A DNA stretch of 35,798 nucleotides, taken from Phycisphaera sp. TMED9 (GTDB lineage: Bacteria; Planctomycetota; Phycisphaerae; Phycisphaerales; SM1A02). The number at the start of each line of letters is the position of its first letter. Position 1 is the first letter of the stretch. A model generated the notes under the pieces. That model was not told the origin of the DNA, did not search any database, and was given only the letters and a program-made list of their open reading frames with translations. Shown one piece after another: positions 8,549-17,185 of the stretch. The position numbers and the translations under genes are program-made. The DNA lies in NCBI GenBank assembly GCA_002167845.2, contig NHBO02000064.1:1-35798 (forward strand), read 5' to 3'.

Positions 8549-8653
8549 ACGGGCGAGCATGGTAGGCCCCTTCGAGCCGATTCGGAAGGTGCGGGTCGTC
8601 AAAGACGCGTGTATCGTTGCTCGAAGCCCCGGAATTCACTTCGGAGATTCAAG

Positions 8654-8932
8654 ATGCCACGTCGATTCAAGCTCGCCCGCCTCTCGCGGATCACCATGGC
8701 CGCGCTGGCGACATCGTTGGTCGCGTGCGAAGACACTCAGGTGGCCGGGCCCGGGCCGAAGATCGACAATGGACCTCAGTCGACGCTCGGGAAGGCCAAG
8801 GGGTTCGCAGAGGACACCATCGCGGACATGGAAGCCAGACAGGAGGCCATCTCCCGCCAGGCCGACACCGTCTTCGACGACGAGGCCGCCCGCGATTTCG
8901 AGAACTCCGGCGACTTTCCCGACGGGAACTGA
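8654..8932 (+). CDS. Small lipoprotein, function unknown
   Basis: 92 residues. Basic N-terminus, hydrophobic stretch and lipobox SLVAC give a lipidated C25. The mature part is short, acidic and probably helical (about 44-85), with no recognised domain. The start is the ATG with GGAG (8643-8646) seven bases upstream; longer in-frame extensions lack a signal sequence at the right place. It ends 28 bases before the stop of the convergent aminopeptidase gene. It resembles no family I can name. Confidence 0.75.
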   Translation: MPRRFKLARLSRITMAALATSLVACEDTQVAGPGPKIDNGPQSTLGKAKGFAEDTIADMEARQEAISRQADTVFDDEAARDFENSGDFPDGN

Positions 8933-8960
8933 AACCCCTTCCGCCGATTCGTCGGGATGG

Positions 8961-10082
8961 CTAGCCGAGTTGATCGGGATTCAAGGCGAGGAGATCGTCG
9001 ACCACGAAGAGTCCGTCTCGGCGGATGGTCTCGCCGTCGAATCGGATCTCGCCGCCGCCGTGCTCCGGCCTCTGGATGCAGACGAGATCCCAGTGGATCT
9101 CGCTTCGGTTTCCATTGTCCGCCTCGTCATAGGCCTGGCCCGGTGTGAAGTGGAAGCTTCCGGCGATCTTCTCGTCGAAGAGGATGTCCTTCATCGGATC
9201 GAGAATGTGCGGATGGAAGCCGACTGCGAATTCTCCGACGTATCGGGCGCCTTCATCGGCATCGAAAATGTCGTTCAAGCGTTCCCCGCCGACCGTTGCG
9301 CCGGATTCGACGATTCGGCCGTTTTCGAATCGCAGTCGGACGTTCTCGAACGGGACGCCGTGGTAGATGGTGGCGGTGTTGAACGCGATCACGCCGTTCA
9401 CCGAGTCGCGGACGGGTGAGGTGAACACTTCGCCGTCGGGAATGTTCATCTCCCCGGTGCAGGCGACGGCGGGGATGTCCTTGACGCTGAATCGGAGGTC
9501 GGTCTCACCGGGACCGACGATGTGCACCTGGTCCGCGACCTGCATTCGAGCCTGCAGGGCCGCCGCCGCCTTGGCCATGCGGCGATAGTCGAGGCAGCAG
9601 ACGCGGAAGTAGAAGTCCTCGAATTCGTCGGTGCTCATCCCGGCGAGTTGGGCCATCGACGGCGTCGGCCATCGAAGGACGCACCACTTCGTCTTCTTGA
9701 CTCGCTGCTCGAAGTGAACGGGCTTCTGGTACTTCCGTCCGAAGAGGCTCATCGAGGTCTCGTCGACCGATGCCATCTCGCACGCGTTCTCCGAACCGCG
9801 AACGCCGATGTAGGCGTCCATCTTCTTCATTCGATGCTGGTCGATGTCCGCCCAGGCTTCGATTCCTGATTCATCAGCGCCATCCACCAACGCGCGAAGA
9901 ACCCGGGTCGACCGGAGCGCGACGTGGGGGTGGGCGCCGCAATCACGGGCCGCCTTGATCACCGCGCAGATGAATGCTTCGGGAACATCGAAGGCCTCGA
10001 TCAGGACGTGTTCGCCCTTCTTGAGTCCGGTGGAATGCGTGGTCAGCAGTTCGGCAAGCCGGTCGAAACGAGGATCATTCAT
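8961..10082 (-). CDS. M29 family aminopeptidase (AmpS-like)
   Basis: 373 residues, close to the usual 370-410 of family M29 (thermophilic aminopeptidases AmpS, PepS, aminopeptidase T). These are cytoplasmic two-metal enzymes that remove N-terminal residues. The expected metal-ligand regions are present in order: [15 protein letters not shown], the [11 protein letters not shown] segment, and [16 protein letters not shown] followed by EIHWDLV, which provide the conserved Glu, His, Tyr and His-x-Asp residues. No signal peptide is seen. It is the last gene of a leftward run, 85 bases after the HAD phosphatase. No clear Shine-Dalgarno site precedes the ATG. Confidence 0.92.
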   Translation of the reverse strand: MNDPRFDRLAELLTTHSTGLKKGEHVLIEAFDVPEAFICAVIKAARDCGAHPHVALRSTRVLRALVDGADESGIEAWADIDQHRMKKMDAYIGVRGSENACEMASVDETSMSLFGRKYQKPVHFEQRVKKTKWCVLRWPTPSMAQLAGMSTDEFEDFYFRVCCLDYRRMAKAAAALQARMQVADQVHIVGPGETDLRFSVKDIPAVACTGEMNIPDGEVFTSPVRDSVNGVIAFNTATIYHGVPFENVRLRFENGRIVESGATVGGERLNDIFDADEGARYVGEFAVGFHPHILDPMKDILFDEKIAGSFHFTPGQAYDEADNGNRSEIHWDLVCIQRPEHGGGEIRFDGETIRRDGLFVVDDLLALNPDQLG

Positions 10083-10167
10083 GCGGGAGTCGTGCTTTCA
10101 TGTCAGTTGGAGCGGGATGTGTATTTCGACGGGAGATGGAACCGGCGAGTTTCGATCGGGATGCGAT

Positions 10168-10848
10168 TCAACGGTGATCGAACAGGGCCGCCAGCCGTCT
10201 CGAATCGAGTTCGGTCAATTCCTGAACGACGAGGTGGGCATGAGCGAGTTCTTCGTTCGTCCGGCCGGTGGAGACGAGCCCGACGGACACCATTCCCGCG
10301 GCGCGGGCGGCGGCGATGCCGTGTCCCGCATCCTCGATCACCACGCAGCGTTCCGGCGCGACGCCGAGCCGTTCGGCGGCAAGCAGGAAGACCTCTGGGT
10401 CGGGCTTTCCTCGGACGACTTCATCCCCGCAGACCGTCGCCTGGAGTCGGCCGGCTTCCGGCAGCAATCTCAACGCAGTCTTCAGATTTCCCTGAGGCGC
10501 ACTGGTTCCGATCGCCAGTCGCCATCCCGCGAGATCAAGATCGGCCAGAAGTTCGGGGGCGCCGGGCATGGTCGGGAACGATCGCTCGAGTTCGTTGCGG
10601 AAGTCCGTCTCCTTGGCGTCGGCGATGTCGCTGACCGACGCTTCATCCGGCGCGGGGAGTCCGGCGTCGGGCCAGATGCGTTCGATGATGGCGGGGTTGG
10701 TCCGCCCGAAACTCCAGTCGAATTGCGCGGGTGTGAGATCGATGTCATGGGCGCGACACACCGCTTTCCACGCCCGGTGATGAGCGTCGTAGGAGTCGAT
10801 GAGGGTTCCATCGAGGTCGAAGATGGCGGCGAAAGTGGCGTCGTGCAC
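10168..10848 (-). CDS. HAD-superfamily phosphatase, beta-phosphoglucomutase-like
   Basis: 226 residues. HAD subfamily I with an alpha-helical cap. Motif I is FDLDGTLID (nucleophile D11, acid D13), followed by HHRAWKA as in beta-phosphoglucomutase-type enzymes; motif II is GTSAP, motif III the lysine in GKPDPEVF, and motif IV VVIEDAGHG. Members dephosphorylate or isomerise sugar phosphates in the cytoplasm; this sequence does not decide between phosphatase and mutase. The start is GTG at 10848, chosen because no ATG lies nearby in frame and AGGA precedes it. It begins 28 bases after the threonine aldolase stop on the same strand, so the two are probably co-transcribed. Confidence 0.88.
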   Translation of the reverse strand: MHDATFAAIFDLDGTLIDSYDAHHRAWKAVCRAHDIDLTPAQFDWSFGRTNPAIIERIWPDAGLPAPDEASVSDIADAKETDFRNELERSFPTMPGAPELLADLDLAGWRLAIGTSAPQGNLKTALRLLPEAGRLQATVCGDEVVRGKPDPEVFLLAAERLGVAPERCVVIEDAGHGIAAARAAGMVSVGLVSTGRTNEELAHAHLVVQELTELDSRRLAALFDHR

Positions 10849-10876
10849 GGGCGGTCGTCCTGAGAGCGGAATGGCT

Positions 10877-11938
10877 TCAAGTGAGGTGGGCGGTCTCGCG
10901 AACGATCTCGAGTGCTCGTTCGATTCCATCTCCATCGACATCCAGGTGCGTGATCGCGCGGATGCGATCGGGATCAAGAGCCAGCACCTTGACTCCTCGA
11001 GCCGAAAGTCGATCCGCCACGGCTGGGGCGCCGCCCCAGGAGGGGTCGGGTCTGAAGAAGACGATGTTCGTTCGCAGTCCCTCGAAGGGCGAGTCGACGT
11101 CGATGCCCTCGATCTTCGCGAGGCCGTCGGCGAATCGCTCGGCGTTCGCGTGATCTTCAGCCAGTCGGGCGACGTGATGATCCAGCGCGTGATGGCCGGC
11201 GGCGGCGAGCATGCCCGACTGTCGCATCCCACCTCCGAGCATCTTGCGGAAGCGTCGAGCTCGATCGATGAAGGTTCGCGGTCCCAGGAGCACGCTGCCC
11301 ACCGGAGCGCCAAGCCCCTTCGAGAAGCAGATGGACATGGTGTCCGTCAACGCGGCGAATTCGGATGGTTCGTATCCAGCGGCGACGGAGGCGTTGAAGA
11401 ATCTCGCGCCATCGACGTGGACGTGAAGGTCGTGTTCTCGAGCCGCGTTCACGACCGAACCGAATCGCTCCAGGGACCAGACGGCACCGCCTCCTCGGTT
11501 GTGGGTGTTCTCGACCACGAGCATGCGCGACCGGGGAGCGTGGATGTCACGATGTCGGATCGCGGCATGCACCGCGTCGGCGGCGAACACGCCGGCGTCG
11601 CCATCCAGGCCGGCCACCATGCAGCCCGAGAGGGCGGCGGGGCCTCCGGTCTCGTAGTGGATGATGTGACTCTCGCGATGCGCGATGATCTCGTCACCGG
11701 CCTCGCAGGCGCCGCGAATGGCAAGCTGATTCGCCATGGTTCCGCTCGGGGTGAAGAGCGAGGCTTCCTTTCCGATCGTCTCCGCGACGGCTTCCTCGAA
11801 CGCCTGAACGCTTGGTTCGTCTCCAAGGACGTCGTCACCGAGCGGGGCGGACCGCATCGCGTCCCACATGGCATCGGTGGGACGGGTGACGGTGTCGCTC
11901 CGAAGATCGATCGAGTTGTTCGGCTCGTTGATGTTCAT
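10877..11938 (-). CDS. ltaE: Low-specificity L-threonine aldolase
   Basis: 353 residues of the PLP-dependent threonine aldolase / beta-eliminating lyase family, which cleaves L-threonine or L-allo-threonine to glycine and acetaldehyde. Seen: DLRSDTVTRPTDAM (11-24), the GDDVLGDEP segment, FTPSGTMANQ, HVDGARFFNA (PLP-ring Asp D176), and the Schiff-base lysine in CFSKGLGAPVGS (K207). The ATG overlaps the stop of the upstream lipoprotein gene as ATGA, so translation is probably coupled. The start is supported by this overlap and by the family N-terminus. It is cytoplasmic and may feed glycine metabolism. Confidence 0.95.
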   Translation of the reverse strand: MNINEPNNSIDLRSDTVTRPTDAMWDAMRSAPLGDDVLGDEPSVQAFEEAVAETIGKEASLFTPSGTMANQLAIRGACEAGDEIIAHRESHIIHYETGGPAALSGCMVAGLDGDAGVFAADAVHAAIRHRDIHAPRSRMLVVENTHNRGGGAVWSLERFGSVVNAAREHDLHVHVDGARFFNASVAAGYEPSEFAALTDTMSICFSKGLGAPVGSVLLGPRTFIDRARRFRKMLGGGMRQSGMLAAAGHHALDHHVARLAEDHANAERFADGLAKIEGIDVDSPFEGLRTNIVFFRPDPSWGGAPAVADRLSARGVKVLALDPDRIRAITHLDVDGDGIERALEIVRETAHLT

Positions 11939-12774
11939 GGTTTTTCGGCCGCCGGAGTCGGAGGCGAGGTCTTTGGTGCGGTGTTCGTGGCGGTGGTCGT
12001 TTCGGGAGGCGAAGCACCGGAAACTGCGGAACCGGAAGGCGGTGACATCTTCTTCGCCTTCGGCTTGGGGAGGTCCATGGAGAGAACCGACTCGGAACGT
12101 CCATCGATGAAGTCGATGAGCATGGCGGTCAGCAGGGCGTCCAGCGTGGTCTGGATCGCGGGCGAACTGCCGACCAGATTCTCGCCGGCGAGGGTGCCGC
12201 TTCCCGTCGCCTGCCAGACCAGTTGGCCGGTCGGTGCGTGCCAGATCTGCAGTCCGATCTCCACCGTCGTCCAACCGGTCATGATGAAGGTGAATCCGGC
12301 GAAGCTGAATCGGGTCGTGTTGTCGGTGATGACGTCGGCCAGCCGCGGGAGCATCAGGTACTCGACGCCGAGTGACTTTCCGACTTGTTGAAGCTTGTCC
12401 CGACCGAGGAAGTCACCGGGATCGATCGAAGCGAGAAGCTCGTTCAGGAGCGAGGCATCTCCAGTCGCGTTGAGACGATTCACGACATCGGCGTGAGAGA
12501 GGATGTTGGCATCCTTGATCTCTCTTCGGGCGACGTAGGCGAAAGAGAGGTTGGCGAATGAGGCCACCCCGGCATCGGAACCGGAGGCGAAGGTGGGGAG
12601 CACCGCGCAATTCGGCGGAGTGCTGCTCAGAATGGTCTTCGGCGCCGGCATCGGAAGGTATTGCTCGGAGCGATTCTGGACGCCGACCTGAATTCCGCTG
12701 GCGGCACAGCCACCCAGCATCAAAAGGAGAGCAGGCAGGACCGGCCAACGGGAAGACAGACGAAAAAGGGACAT
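11935..12774 (-). CDS. Lipoprotein with possible CsgG/LpoB-like fold
   Basis: 279 residues. A clear lipoprotein signal ends in the lipobox LMLGGC (C23). The mature part alternates helices and strands: VGKSLGVEYLMLPRL, FAGFTFIMTGWTTVEIGLQIWHAPTGQLVWQ split over two strands, and a helix ending MLIDFID. The pattern of a 'which level can I read out and report' domain in TolB-N, CsgG or LpoB-type lipoproteins is similar, but this is a weak, fold-level impression. The C-terminal 55 residues are a Pro/Thr/Ser/Ala-rich disordered tail. The start ATG is chosen from the signal peptide; an in-frame start 57 bases upstream would bury it. The stop overlaps ltaE by four bases. Confidence 0.8.
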   Translation of the reverse strand: MSLFRLSSRWPVLPALLLMLGGCAASGIQVGVQNRSEQYLPMPAPKTILSSTPPNCAVLPTFASGSDAGVASFANLSFAYVARREIKDANILSHADVVNRLNATGDASLLNELLASIDPGDFLGRDKLQQVGKSLGVEYLMLPRLADVITDNTTRFSFAGFTFIMTGWTTVEIGLQIWHAPTGQLVWQATGSGTLAGENLVGSSPAIQTTLDALLTAMLIDFIDGRSESVLSMDLPKPKAKKMSPPSGSAVSGASPPETTTATNTAPKTSPPTPAAEKP

Positions 12775-12827
12775 GCCATGATCGTATCGGATGCGATCAC
12801 CGCCCAAGGGAGCGACGAGAGATCGAT

Positions 12828-13604
12828 TCAAGGCATGGACAGGTCGGAATCATCGATTCCGGCGACCGCGACTTCGGCGATTGGAACGAGCGTGATACCG
12901 CCGGCGGCTTCGACTCGGAGTTCGTATGCCTCGCCCGGCCGCATCGGCTTGTAGACCGCTTCGCCCTGGGCGACCCTGATCCCGGATCTTCGTGCGGCGT
13001 CCGGGTCCGAGGCGAGGGTCCAGAAGCGAGACCAGATGGCCTGCTCGAATCGAGCCTGGTCGCTTCCGGCGTATCCATCCGGGATTCCCCCCGGCGTATC
13101 GATCGGAATGCCGTCCCGAGGAGGAATCTGGTCGGAGTAGATCCGGCGGAGGAGGACGATGGTCTGGTCGCGGAAGGGGTCGCTCGCGGAGGCCACGGTT
13201 TCAGAGGGAAATCGGGCCGTCCAGGCGTCCACGTAGATGACGTCTCCGGGGAGTCGCATTTCACGCGAGGCGAGTTCACGCCCCTCATCGTCGAGTTCGA
13301 TGAAACGGAGGTCGGTCCAGGAGCCTTCTCCGTCCTGATCCTGGTCTTGATCCAGGACCTCGAGACGCGCGATTCGGCGATCCCGGCCCAGTCGATCAAT
13401 GGCCGCGTCTCGGACCGCGATTTCGGCCGCCATTCGGGCCTCGATGGCCGCAATCTCCTCGCGGAGGCGGTTTTCCTGGCTCGTCGTCCACCAGGCCATC
13501 CCTCCGATCAGCATGCCCCCGACCAGGACCACCATTCCAGTGACTCGCACCGAAGCACCGACCAAGGCCGTACTCAGTGAAAACGATGAGGGCGAAGGAG
13601 TCAT
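12828..13604 (-). CDS. Membrane-anchored coiled-coil protein, function unknown
   Basis: 258 residues. One transmembrane helix (about 19-40, rich in Val/Gly/Met) follows a short Ser/Pro-rich cytoplasmic tail. A charged coiled coil follows (41-75, ENRLREEIAAIEARMAAEI), then a folded region outside the membrane with beta-type sequence up to the C-terminus. No known domain is recognised. The ATG is chosen because it directly precedes the tail and has AAGG upstream; a longer start would add 21 basic residues overlapping the divergent gene. It is the first gene of the leftward run, 53 bases from the next, and divergent from the large secreted protein by 61 bases, so they may share a control region. 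Confidence 0.75.
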   Translation of the reverse strand: MTPSPSSFSLSTALVGASVRVTGMVVLVGGMLIGGMAWWTTSQENRLREEIAAIEARMAAEIAVRDAAIDRLGRDRRIARLEVLDQDQDQDGEGSWTDLRFIELDDEGRELASREMRLPGDVIYVDAWTARFPSETVASASDPFRDQTIVLLRRIYSDQIPPRDGIPIDTPGGIPDGYAGSDQARFEQAIWSRFWTLASDPDAARRSGIRVAQGEAVYKPMRPGEAYELRVEAAGGITLVPIAEVAVAGIDDSDLSMP

Positions 13605-13665
13605 GATTCGCCTTCTATCGGCCGTATGGCTCCAGTTTCGCGCGAAAAGTGCCGATATCGGACGC

Positions 13666-16389
13666 ATGGACTTGTTGTTTTCTACGGGCCGATTCCGGAC
13701 CCTGATCGGGATCGTGGCGCTTCTTTCGATCCCGGCCGAGGGTTCGGTGACGACCGAGTCGAGCGAGACCGGGGCTCAGGCTCCGCCGGCGACCCGGCGA
13801 TTGGTCCATCGCTTCGACTTCGAAGAGATCCAGAAGGCCGATTGGTCACACGTCTTCCAGCAGGCTGACGGGCTTCCGCCCAAGGGTCGGTTCTTCACCG
13901 CCAACGTCGATGAGAACGAGCGGAGCCGTGGCGACTGGAGTCTTCGAGTCCACATCTTCGGAGGTTCGGTCTCCTATCGAACCCGACCGGAGGTGCTTCT
14001 ACCGGCCAACGTCGATTCGCGTTTTCAACTCGTCGGATCCGTACGAACCCTCGACCTGAAGCATTCTTCCGCCCGACTCGAGGTCCGACTCGTCGACGGC
14101 GATCTGCTCGACCGATCTCATGCCGCAGGAATGTCCGACGCGATCGAAGTCGCCACGGTGGCTTCCTTCGTCTCCGACGCGGTACGAACCGATGGTGACT
14201 GGAAGGAGCTGGTGGTCGATGTCGATACGTCCGGCGAAGCATGCCGCGCGGCCGCGTCCGACCTTCGATTCGTCGTCGCCATGCAGGTGACGCAGCCCGG
14301 CTTCGAGGAAGAAGCCGGCATTCAGCGGACGGTCGCGGGTGATCCTCGAATCGAGGATGTCACCGGAACGATCTGGTTCGATGATCTCGCGATCTGGCAG
14401 CTTCCGTGGGTTGACTTCAGATCCGTCTCGCCCTCCGGCATCGTGCGGCATCCACAGCCGGTCGAATTGCGCATCGCCGTGGACGATCCGATCGAACCGG
14501 TTCCCACCGTGACGCTCGAGGTCAGCGATCTCGATGGAAACGTCGTCGAACGCCGTCCCGTCCGCGTGCTCTCGAGTGGCCGGCCTCTGGTCGCCAGCGT
14601 GGAAGTGCCTCTTCCCGGTTGGTATCAAGCGCGTCTGCTGGTGAGCGGATCGGGACCGGAGAAGACGGTGCGAGACCTCTCGATCCTCGTGCTTCCGGAG
14701 TCTGAGAAACAACGATCCAGTGGCGTTCCCGGTATCGGGTACTCGATTCCCCAGTGGAGCGCCGCGGAACTTGGGGGAATCGCGACCGTCATCGAGCGGC
14801 TCGATCCCGGGGTGATCGAGTTCTCGATCTGGCCCGAGGCCAATGACGAACTCACGAGCACTGACGCGATCTCCGCGCTCAAGGCCGTCTTTGAACGGCA
14901 GCGGGCCGGATATCGCGAGCCGATGCTCGCCGTCGATCGTCTGCATCGAGGCCTGGCACGGGCGGCGCGGCTCAAGCCCGAAGAGGTCTATGCGGCGATG
15001 TTGGGCGACGACTCGATCAGTCTCGCTTCCCTCGAGTCGTGGATGGATCGGTTCGGAACGATCGTCGATCGCTGGCGAATTCCCGGAGGAATTCGATCGG
15101 GTCCCGATCTCGCGAACCTCCGAGAGGTGATGGGGAATCTCGTCGCCGATCCGATGCTGGCCATTTCGCAACATCCCGACACGATCGATGATCGATGGGG
15201 TGACGAGCTCTTCGTGATGAGCCGGTCGGATCTCTCGGCCGCCACGATGTCCGAAATCTTCGCGGGAGATGCGGTCTCGGGGGCGACGGTTCGAATCGAG
15301 TCCCCGCCGACGGGTTGGAGTTCTCGAGCGCGAGTGGATGCGGCGGCTCGCCGTTTACTCGCGGTCTGGCACGCGGATGCGGACCGAATCCTCTTCCCGT
15401 GGAATCCGGGATCCGGCCCCGATCCGACGATGCTTGCGTGGACGGGACTGAATCATGCGCTTTCAGGCCATCGTTTCCTGGGTGAGATTCCCTTGTCGCC
15501 GACATCCCACTGCTGGATCGCCGGCGACTCCGATGCTTCTCAGCTCGTCGTCTGGTCGGAACGGCAGGGATCCGCCGAGCTCGTTCGCATTCCGGTCGGT
15601 GATCGACCGGTCGATGTTCTCGATCTCGAAGGACGCGTTCGCCGCATGATTCCCAGTGAAGGGATGATCGAACTGGTGGTTGGATCCTCGCCCCAGATGA
15701 TCCGTGGGGTGTCCGCCGCCACGGTCCAGGTCGCCGCTCGAATGCAATTCGAACCGGAAGTGATGGATCTCGCCGCCGGACCGCAGAACATCCACCTCCT
15801 GATTCACAATCCGACCGCGGTCGCGTTGGAGGGTGAGGCATCGATCGACGTCCCTCGTGGATGGTCGATCGAACCGGCTCGTCCCCGTGTGCGCATCGCC
15901 GCCGGGGAGACGGCTCGCGTCCCCATCGAGATTCGCTGGACCACGCCACCGGTCGCGGGGGAGATGCGAGTTCCCATCGCCGTCCTTCTCGAAGCCGACT
16001 CGACCCTCCGGTTCGAGACGGAGGTTCCGATGGAGGTTCGAAACGAGATTCTCGAGGTGCGGACCGATTGGGCGCTCACGACTTCGGCGGTCGACGGGAG
16101 CCCCGGGATCGTGGTCAGTGCCGAGGTGATCAACCACGGGGATCGACCCATGGATCTTCAGATGGAAGCCGTCGCCTGGCACTCCGGACGCGAACGAAGA
16201 CCGATCTCCGCCTTGCAGCCCGGTGAGCGTGCGGTTCGACGCTTCCATTTCAAGGGTGGACTGGCTCGATTGTCACGAACCGACGTCCGGGTGATCATCA
16301 CCGAGTTCGGCGGCCCGCTCGGCGTGACGTCTCTGATCCCGATCGCGGGTGGTGCGCAACAGGTCGATACGGCATTGGTGGAGGAATGA
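13666..16389 (+). CDS. Large secreted multidomain protein with NEW3-like beta-sandwich domain, function unknown
   Basis: 907 residues. The N-terminus (about 9-27) looks like a signal peptide. Residues 45-245 read as a jelly-roll module ending IWFDDLAIWQLPW, as in carbohydrate-binding domains that sit before glycoside hydrolase barrels. An Ig-like domain follows (about 250-340). The middle (about 350-640) has alternating helices and strands and the phrase PGVIEFSIWPEAND, suggesting a TIM-barrel of glycoside hydrolase type, but I cannot point to a catalytic pair. After it come two more beta-sandwiches; the one around 690-785 (LIHNPTAVALEGEASIDVP, RGWSIEP, AAGETARVPIEI) matches the NEW3 type of alpha-galactosidase-associated domains. 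It probably acts on or binds polysaccharide at the cell surface. No Shine-Dalgarno site precedes the ATG. Confidence 0.8.
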   Translation: MDLLFSTGRFRTLIGIVALLSIPAEGSVTTESSETGAQAPPATRRLVHRFDFEEIQKADWSHVFQQADGLPPKGRFFTANVDENERSRGDWSLRVHIFGGSVSYRTRPEVLLPANVDSRFQLVGSVRTLDLKHSSARLEVRLVDGDLLDRSHAAGMSDAIEVATVASFVSDAVRTDGDWKELVVDVDTSGEACRAAASDLRFVVAMQVTQPGFEEEAGIQRTVAGDPRIEDVTGTIWFDDLAIWQLPWVDFRSVSPSGIVRHPQPVELRIAVDDPIEPVPTVTLEVSDLDGNVVERRPVRVLSSGRPLVASVEVPLPGWYQARLLVSGSGPEKTVRDLSILVLPESEKQRSSGVPGIGYSIPQWSAAELGGIATVIERLDPGVIEFSIWPEANDELTSTDAISALKAVFERQRAGYREPMLAVDRLHRGLARAARLKPEEVYAAMLGDDSISLASLESWMDRFGTIVDRWRIPGGIRSGPDLANLREVMGNLVADPMLAISQHPDTIDDRWGDELFVMSRSDLSAATMSEIFAGDAVSGATVRIESPPTGWSSRARVDAAARRLLAVWHADADRILFPWNPGSGPDPTMLAWTGLNHALSGHRFLGEIPLSPTSHCWIAGDSDASQLVVWSERQGSAELVRIPVGDRPVDVLDLEGRVRRMIPSEGMIELVVGSSPQMIRGVSAATVQVAARMQFEPEVMDLAAGPQNIHLLIHNPTAVALEGEASIDVPRGWSIEPARPRVRIAAGETARVPIEIRWTTPPVAGEMRVPIAVLLEADSTLRFETEVPMEVRNEILEVRTDWALTTSAVDGSPGIVVSAEVINHGDRPMDLQMEAVAWHSGRERRPISALQPGERAVRRFHFKGGLARLSRTDVRVIITEFGGPLGVTSLIPIAGGAQQVDTALVEE

Positions 16390-16481
16390 AGTTGCGCCCC
16401 GCACTGATGTTGCGACATTCCCGAGCCGTGCCGGGATGGCGTTCGATTCGATCGTGGTCCGATCGCGTCACGAGGCATGAG

Positions 16482-17087
16482 TCAGGGAAGGACGGAGCGC
16501 CCGCTGGGCGTTCGGCCCGCGATCGAGACCGCGGTGATCGAGCGAATCATCCAGCGGTCGGATTCGCGTTCCCATTCCAGAAGCCAGCGAGAGGGGACGG
16601 TGCCCAGGCTCGACGTCGTCCTGGTCAGGCAGGCGAGTTCGACCAGTGCGGTGTTCGATCCGGTGCCGACGGCATCGAGCAGCGTGATCGTGTTCTGCTC
16701 GATCCGGTGTCGCGAGCGCAGCGAATCGAGCATTCGCCTCAGTTCGTCGACGGGTCGACCCGGGTTTTCGATTCGTCCGACGTGAAGCGTCGCGTCCGGG
16801 TCCAACTCGGCGAGCATTTCGTCGATCCTTCCGTCGGTCGCGGCGGCGACGAAGATCCGGGTCCGTTCGGCAGCGGACTCCCCGGCGGTTTCGACGAGGA
16901 GCCCGATGGTCAGGACCAGGACTCCGAGCATCAAGGTGATCATGGAGGGGACGGCGAAGCGACGATCATCGCGTTGCAATCCCACCCAGAAGATCGTCGC
17001 GGCGACCAGGGCGAGCACGATGGCGAGCGGCCATGGATTCTCGAGAACGAAGCTGGTGATGAGCCCGGAGCGGGCGGTGTCGGGCAT
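16482..17087 (-). CDS. Small membrane protein with NTF2-like domain, function unknown
   Basis: 201 residues. Two transmembrane helices (about 17-36 and 47-67) are separated by a short charged loop. The remaining 130 residues start with a helix ESAAERTRIFVAAATDG, then DEMLAELDPDATLHV, and end in strands WLLEWERESDRWMIRSI, the layout of SnoaL/NTF2-like domains. The domain type is suggested by pattern only. A purine-rich GGAAAGAAG lies before the ATG. It is divergent from the Maf fusion by 98 bases and convergent with the large secreted protein. Function unknown. Confidence 0.75.
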   Translation of the reverse strand: MPDTARSGLITSFVLENPWPLAIVLALVAATIFWVGLQRDDRRFAVPSMITLMLGVLVLTIGLLVETAGESAAERTRIFVAAATDGRIDEMLAELDPDATLHVGRIENPGRPVDELRRMLDSLRSRHRIEQNTITLLDAVGTGSNTALVELACLTRTTSSLGTVPSRWLLEWERESDRWMIRSITAVSIAGRTPSGRSVLP

Positions 17088-17167
17088 GGGCTTCTTTCCA
17101 TCAACGGCGTTGTGCGAAGAGTCCGGGCGGCCGCATCGACCATTCCGGAATCACTTGAAGAAGCCTA

Positions 17168-17181
17168 TCCCCTCGGGGAGG
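17168..17181 (+). promoter_or_regulatory. Strong ribosome binding site inside an inverted repeat
   Basis: The Shine-Dalgarno sequence ggggagg (17175-17181) lies four bases before the ATG of the Maf fusion gene. Its left half is also the right arm of tcccc-tc-gggga (17168-17179). If this folds in the mRNA it would hide part of the binding site. Confidence 0.4.
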
Positions 17182-17185
17182 TGAG

